The translations under genes were made by a program, and so were the position numbers. Below are positions 57,672-64,000 of a stretch of 64,000 nucleotides of DNA, in pieces (the stretch's first letter is position 1; each line of letters starts with the position of its first letter). Source of the stretch: Siphonodentalium dalli (lineage: Eukaryota > Mollusca > Scaphopoda > Gadilida > Siphonodentaliidae); NCBI GenBank assembly GCA_032622095.1, contig CP136066.1, positions 65,604,278 to 65,668,277 on the forward strand. Reading direction: 5' to 3'. A model generated the notes under the pieces. That model did no database searches. It worked only from the letters and a program-made list of their open reading frames with translations, and was not told the origin of the DNA.

Positions 57672-58235
57672 ATGCCTCGAATGTCTATACAAACCAGAGT
57701 GATTGCGGTTGACTTCTCGAGGCCAATACCCCAGTGAAGCAATTTGACGACAGAATGGGCGTGACACCAAATGCAGTCTGGAAGTTACGCTGCAAATTGG
57801 AGGAAACATGCAGGCCATGTGGAAGATAGTGTCAGTGTTGTGGTATGGGCAGGCATCACTTCTCGTACCAAGATTGAACTCATCCCTATTATTATATCGT
57901 TTAGAATCTCAACGCAATGCATAGTATACGTAGACAAGGTACTGTAACCGCATGTACTGACAGAGGTTGGTACCATCGGGGGTAACTTCTTCCTAATGGA
58001 CGACAATGCGCGACCACACAGAGGAAGGGTAATTTGCGGCTTTCTGGACGAAAACGGGCTTCAGCGTATGGTTTGACCAGCAAATTCACCCGATTTGAAC
58101 CCAACCGAAATCTTATGGGATCAGCTGAAAACCGCAGTGTACGCTCGGTTTGATGTCGGCATCACTCTGGCAGACATGCATTGTCTGTTACAAGACGAAT
58201 GGGCACTTATGCATGGTGGCTATACACGCTACTGA
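57672..58235 (+). pseudogene. Tc1/mariner-type transposase, decayed with internal deletion
   Basis: ATG at 57672 gives PRMSIQTRVIAVDFSRP, the start of a Tc1 helix-turn-helix. After a stop and frame change, the second helix part FDDRMGVTPNAVWKLRCKL follows. The text then jumps to SVVVWAGITSRTKIELIPI, TQCIVYVDKVL, FFLMDDNARPHRGRV (second catalytic Asp) and PANSPDLNPTEILWDQLKTA (third acidic residue), ending GGYTRY-stop at 58235. The first catalytic Asp region and much of the linker are missing, and several stops break the frame. Such transposases move elements with TA target duplications. No intact copy is present, and this one cannot be active. Confidence 0.88.
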
Positions 58236-58239
58236 TAAT

Positions 58240-58850
58240 TCATGTGTTCAGTCACAAAGTAAAAGTTTTGACCCATAATTAACTCACATTCTCATGCAAA
58301 ATTTCTCTTAAAATTTCATTTGTTCACATCGGTTGAGTAAGGTTGACCCATGTTTGCTGCTTAAGTTGAGCATATCAGCCATGAACACCTGTTTGCGATT
58401 TTCGAACATTACTTTTCTTTCAGTAGATTGGCGCTCATTCGAAAAATTTTGCCCTTGGAGATACAACTTTAACAAATCTAATCAACATTTTAGTAGAGAA
58501 TATCAGCTCCAAATTTCAGAACAATCGTACCAATATCTTTGAATATATGGTCTGATATATTGGAGGGACTTTTTTGTATGTGTTTAGTTCGCAGACTGTA
58601 ACCCGGGCGATAGTTCGATTGCCGATCAATTGGCAAAACTACTCTCTGACACGTGATCGCACTTCATGGATGGGGTGTATGAGTATAAGCGAGTAACTGA
58701 TTTGTCATGTTTTTTGGTGTATATGCAAGTCTGAAAGGCATGAGTGTCCGTGTGAGTGTGGTATTTGTATATCTGGAAGGGTTGTATGGACATTGGTGAG
58801 GTGTATATGTACACATGGAGTGACTCTATGGTCATGGGTGGGGTGTATGT
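58240..58850. other. No gene recognised; lead-in to the 87-bp array
   Basis: From ~58650, GTGTATGAGTATA and GGTGTATATGT variants look like degenerate units of the array that follows. Confidence 0.5.
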
Positions 58851-58856
58851 GGCTAT

Positions 58857-59290
58857 ATGGTCATCTGTGTTATGTTTATTTATAGATATGGAGTGACTGT
58901 GTGGTCATGGTGGGCTGTACATGTATATACCTTGGGTGGATATATGGTCATCTGTGTGATGTTTATTTATAGATATGGAGTGACTGTGTGGTCATGGCGG
59001 GCTATACATGTATATACCTTGGGTGGATATATGGTAATCTGTGTGATGTTTATTTATAGATATGGAGTGACTGTGTGGTCATGGCGGGCTATACATGTAT
59101 ATACCTTGGGTGGATATATGGTCATCTGTGTGATGTTTATTTATAGATATGGAGTGACTGTGTGGTCATGGCGGGATATACATGTATATACCTTGGGTGG
59201 ATATATGGTCATCTGTGTGATGTTTATTTATAGATATGGAGTGACTGTGTGGTCATGGTGGGCTCTACATGTATATACCTTGGGTGGCTA
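58857..59290 (+). repeat. 87-bp minisatellite, five units
   Basis: GGTCATCTGTGTGATG recurs at 58861, 58948, 59035, 59122 and 59209, period exactly 87. Units are nearly identical. As 87 is 29 codons, one frame stays open through all units and repeats VICVMFIYRYGVTVWSW; this is expected from the period and does not by itself show coding. Confidence 0.97.
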
Positions 59291-62060
59291 TCGCTTCCCA
59301 CAATAACTCAAAAATATGTTAATCGATAGAGAGGTCATGTTAGATAGTTCTCCATCTTGATGGCGTTTATGTACAATTGAAAAAACGAACAATAGTTCAT
59401 CAAGTTTGATACAAATTATTAAGAGAAAATTTTGACAAATGTTTATATCATTGTAAAGCAAAGACATAATGCTACATTTTAGGACAAATTTGGCACTCCA
59501 CGTCCAAGATGACCACCAAAATTATCACCGGAAGTGGAAAATAAAACTATTTGTCACTAATATCTTCTAAATTTGTTTCTGCTGTTAGGAACTGGTTGAA
59601 ATTTTTGTTTGTATTTTTCATGTTAAATGATCATTGAGCAATGAAATATGGCATTATGTGGGTTCCAGCCCCTTCCCATCCCTAAAACAGGAATGCAATA
59701 TAAATTTCACCAAATATCACCATTGGTCATATTTCAACAAGAAATGAGCAGAACTGTGGAATGTAAGTGAGGCATGCTATTACTTATGAATTTTCCAACT
59801 CAATAAAATCAACATTGTCACAGCCAAAATGGCAGCCAAGTTATGGAAAATGGTAGATATTGCCCCAGCGTTCCCTGCAATTGGTTACAAGTTCTGGTTG
59901 ATGAATAAAATCGACTAATATGCATTATATAAATTGACTACTAACTATGATGATGCACCTTGTTTAATTGATAATACTGTAACCACTGACATTATCAGAA
60001 ATATTGCATTTTTTTTTCACAAACTTGACATCGAACTCAGCAAACATTTTGGACCATTTTTTTCTCAAGTAAAATGGAACTATCTTAGGTAGCAAAGGTT
60101 TTAATTGTTTTGATCTGTCTTAAATGTGTCACACTGATGTGTTTTTGGACCAAATTATTTAAGATGGCTTGAAAATGGCAACCAAATTTGGTAAATAGTT
60201 TAGTTTTCACATACATCCCGGACATTATTATCTGCTGTTCAGAAAAGGTAGCAAATTGTGACTCACTTGGTTATTAACCATGTTACTTAATCAACTGACA
60301 ATCAAATGTTCTATTCTGGTTGTCTCAGTACCTTACGAGGCATGACAAATTAATTTTAGATATTGCAGTATGGAATTGTGCCGAAAACTTCATTTTGGGA
60401 TTCTGGCTATGTTTTTTAAATTAAATGGGCAGAACTTACAAACGGAACTGAGATGCACCATGACTTATCGTCTAAAAAACGGCGGCCATGTTGAAAGAAA
60501 ATGCGTTGGGAGAAGTTACGTCATGTGGTCGTGGTGCAGGGGTACCCTATCAGATCCCAGACTATTATATTTGTGTTTTCATCGCCGTTGTGACCTTTTG
60601 ACCTCTGGTAACGTCATATGTTTTGTTGCGACAAGTGGATTCCTACAAAATGACAAACCACCTGCTAAAGTCCAATCACAATGACATCACTTATATGGGA
60701 TATCAGTTTCCTCCACCCCATCATAATCGAAAAAAAAACGGTAACCAAGTAAGGCTAAACGTTGACCCGTTAGGTATAGTATGGGCTCTCATTACACCAG
60801 ATGTCAACAGAAAGGGGAATTTCAGCCACCACCATAGTTATGTAGCCCAACTATTCTAATTTCAGGATTCGGTTGTCGTGGGGTCAAGATATGGGGGATA
60901 TGATTTGTTTTCACATTTTCCTCATGCTACCCAACCTTATTTTTATGCATTTTTAGGGATAGTTCCTGTGATGTTCATCAGTCTAAGCTTCTTAAGCTAA
61001 ATTCAATTTATCTTTTTCTTCCTTTGATCTGGAAGACAGTAATGTGACTGGTATTGAAAATGGTAAAAAGTTGCCAGGTAATCGTTTGACGTTTGAACTG
61101 TGACGTATTTCGTTAATCGTGAACATATTTTTTCCCCGCTGATTCAGCTAAATGTGCCTGTTTCAACTCCGTTTATCGAAAACTTATCGGATGTTGCCAC
61201 TATATGTCTTCATTGTGATCCCTGTCATATTTGCTATTGGTGACTGTATGTACGTACGTAGTGCGAACACGGGAAAAAACTTACCCTCCCCCAAAATGAT
61301 ATGCAGTGACGAGTTTGACAAATAGTATGATTCATTATGTCAGATCTGATTGTTTGCTTACTAAAAGCGATCTGAAAACAAATGTTATATAGTTGGTTTA
61401 TTTTCAGGGTTGTCTTTTTTCCATTCTTAAAATTTGGAGGGTCAGCCTAAAACATGGTCAAACTAATTTAAAGAGCCTTATATTGTTGTTATCGAAAATG
61501 ATAGATGGTGCGATTTGGCATATATATGGTGATCGGTGCGATTTGAAATCGTATGACAACTGTTAAGTATGCATGAACCTCAGACATATATTTGAAAATT
61601 TGGATATGATCATTGGGTTCTTGCAGGCTATAATTAACATTGAACCCTATGGCGATTCACTTATCTGGGATAAATGGCGTCTTTGGTGTATGATAATATG
61701 TTAATTGAAATTTCTCAAAATACTATGTATGAAACTCAGGGGCAGATTTGAAAAAAATCGGATGTTGTCAGATAATTCTCACTGACTACATTTGCGATCA
61801 AATTGGAACATTGAACCTACGGCAAATATTTCGTTATATTACTCGAACTTTGATAGTAATATCACTAAACGGCCATCATGTGCTGCTATATCAAGACAAG
61901 ACAATCGCGTCTGACCCACTGTAACTATCAGTTATCTAATTCATGCAATAGTCGATATAGTTATGCTTCTAGATACAGTACTTGGCAAAAGTTTGTGTAG
62001 AATGGTTGGTAATGATAGAGTTGTAATGTGACAAATATACTTACAAATGATACTCCATCA
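59291..62060. other. No gene recognised
   Basis: Long AT-rich stretch without a supported exon. The only link found is the short dispersed repeat at 60259-60305 shared with 30362. Confidence 0.5.
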
Positions 62061-62099
62061 TCATCGTCATAACACATGCATCCAGTGATTCTGTGGTTT

Positions 62100-63420
62100 G
62101 TATGGAACACCATTGCAACCTTATGTGGTTGCCATCCATTTAATTGTATCGTTCTACCTTTATATGGTGTCCATTCACATTCACATGGTGACCATTCACC
62201 TTTATACTGTGTGCAAGTCATTTGCGATCGTATAAGGTGTCAACCTGACGAGCACTGTTCTTTATATGGTGTGCATTCATCTTTATATATTGTCCATTTA
62301 CCTTCATAGTTTATACCGTGTGTTTTACCTGTATAGCGTCCGTTCACCATTAAGACGATGACATATGTTCTCTATATGATATGCATACGTTTTTGTATGA
62401 TGTGGTTCCATCTTTATGTGGTGTCCACTCATTTTTATTCGATTTTCAATTGACGTCATATGGTGTGGAAATGTATTTTGATGGCGTGAAAATAACATTT
62501 ATGGTATATCATCATACATGGCCATCATATACAGATAAAGGTAAGTGGACACCATATGAAGGTAAATGGACACAATATAAAGGTAAAAACCACATCGTAT
62601 ATAGTTACACAATAATAAAGGTAAATGGACAAAATATAAAGGTGAATGGACACCATATACAGGTGATCGGGGAACCATATAAAAGTAAATCACACCATGT
62701 AAATATCAACAGACACCAACAAAAAATGAATGGATACAATAGAAAGGTAAATGGGAACATATAAAGGTGAATGGACACGATATAAATAAAATTTACTCCA
62801 TATAAAGGTACATGTACAACGTATAGACGTGAATCAACGTCGAATGAATCACATAAAGAACAGTGCTCATCATAAAGGTGAATGGACATCATATAAGACA
62901 TTTGCACACCATATAAAGGTGAAAGAACACCATCTAAAGGCGAATGGACACCAATGAAAGGCGAATTGACATCATATAAAGACATGATTGTGCACACCAT
63001 ATAACGGCTAATGAACACTATTGAAAGGCGAATGTACACATTGAACGGCGAATGGACATCATTAAAGACATTTGCACACCATGTAAATGTGAATAGACAC
63101 CATTTAAATGCGAACGGACACCACACGAAGGTGAATGGACATCATATAGACATTTACACACCATATAAATGTGAATGGATACCACAGAAAGGTGAACGGA
63201 CACCATATAAAGAACAGTACTCACAATCATCAAGGTGAATGGACACCATGCAAATGTGAATAGACACCACATAACGACATGTGCACACCATGTAATTGTT
63301 AATGAATGCAATATAAATGTGTATGGACACAATAACGACATATGCAAACAACATAAAAGTGAAAGAATGCAATATAAAGGTGAATGGACAAAATCTGAAG
63401 GCGGAAGGGATATCATAGAA
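62100..63420. repeat. Array of ~21-bp units with an orientation switch near 62500
   Basis: From ~62100 to ~62470 the plus strand carries CTTTATATGGTGTCCATTCA-type units; from ~62530 to 63420 it carries the reverse complement, AAAGGTGAATGGACACCATA-type. Clean 21-bp spacing is visible at 62596-62680. Longer landmarks are also inverted: GAGCACTGTTCTTTATATGG (62255) against CATAAAGAACAGTGCTCATC (62852) and a third at 63208. GACATCATATAAGACATTTG and CACACCATATAAATG pieces recur in the right half. A 21-bp unit is seven codons, so ORFs repeating KGEWTPY or GVHSPLY arise on both strands. Confidence 0.9.
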
Positions 63421-63429
63421 CCACATAAG

Positions 63430-64000
63430 GCAGCTATGGTCTTCTTTTGAATACACATATTCTCCTGATGTATGTGTGATAGACTCTTGACACTAAGTTG
63501 ACTTTACTTTAAACATATTTTATTCGTATATAAATATACAAAAGGGATCGGGGCACAAGGTATATTTCAACTTAGGTAGTCCCTCTCCCGTACAAAATTG
63601 ACAATACATTGTTATAAGATGACAAAAAGGCGATAACAGAAACGTTTGTACATGGTGAGAAAACAACTTGAATTTGCATTATGTCGAATAACATCTTTCA
63701 GCGTATGTTTATGGATTACCAATTAGAACGAGCATAAATATGTGCATATCTATATCTATTGTGATATTTAAGGAAGATGTAAATATAGATTTCAAGGCTA
63801 TGTATGTATCAAACATTTGACTGTAAGGTTAAGCTAAATTTGTATAGTAGTGGATTTGGCGATTCGCCAGATGACGCCCTTGACAGTTACGCTGGAAGAA
63901 ATTATCTAGTCCAGGAGATATTGGTAGACCTCTGCACCCCCCACAGGACTTAACTTCACCCCACTAATTTTCTTCCTTAAGGTCTCCTCTAATTTTTTTC
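63430..64000. other. No gene recognised
   Basis: AT-rich sequence to the end of the window; nothing supported. Confidence 0.5.

Noticed and set aside
57528-58104. Minus-strand ORFs over the Tc1 relic
   Set aside because: They are antisense shadows of the plus-strand transposase pseudogene.
58857-63420. CRISPR array
   Set aside because: The 87-bp and 21-bp units are contiguous tandem repeats without unique spacers, and the DNA is eukaryotic.

Overview
This is eukaryotic, AT-rich, gene-poor intergenic or intronic DNA with no bacterial features: no operons, no long uninterrupted ORFs and no ribosome binding sites. The style of its repeats suggests a marine invertebrate, most likely a lophotrochozoan and probably a bivalve mollusc. 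The clues are many TACATGTA-type motifs, a tRNA-derived SINE ending in (ATCA)n, TTTTAGCTCACCTGAG / CCGTCCGTCC repeats, elements with conserved ends around a tandem-repeat core, and TRIM-like, Mab-21-like and BED-finger exon fragments. The organism is an inference, because there is no rRNA or mitochondrial marker.

Layout. 0-5 kb: a probable last exon of a Mab-21/cGAS-like gene on the minus strand (2136-2417), then a degenerate TACACA/TGTGTA array and a 516-bp fold-back (3327-3842). 5-13.1 kb: four copies of one TTAA-flanked MITE family. One copy contains a complete SINE with a 13-bp target duplication. Another (12570-13095) splits the first coding exon of a BED zinc-finger gene. 13-19 kb: dispersed repeats. 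19-22.8 kb: a nearly complete LINE ORF2 (endonuclease plus reverse transcriptase, minus strand) with only one stop and one frameshift. 23-29 kb: minisatellites, a ~120-bp satellite block and a perfect 67-bp palindrome. 29.4-30.4 kb: a LINE ORF1-like gene without an ORF2 directly downstream. 33-39.3 kb: more repeat families, a ~155-bp tandem array and a long-TIR TA-flanked MITE.

41-47 kb: a four-unit 549-bp tandem array, a pair of ~315-bp near-identical direct repeats, and nested fold-back and satellite elements. 48.3-51.9 kb (minus strand): a TRIM-type gene (RING, B-box, possible coiled coil) whose RING/B-box exon is split by a 1.9-kb TTAA-flanked TIR element that itself carries nested elements. 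52.5-58.2 kb: short tandem repeats, a second fold-back, another conserved-end satellite element and a decayed Tc1/mariner transposase. 58.8-63.5 kb: an 87-bp minisatellite and a 1.3-kb array of 21-bp units that reverses orientation in the middle.

The genes do not form a pathway. The picture is of two host gene fragments broken by TTAA-targeting elements inside a repeat landscape. No autonomous TTAA transposase is visible here, so the movers must act, or have acted, from elsewhere.
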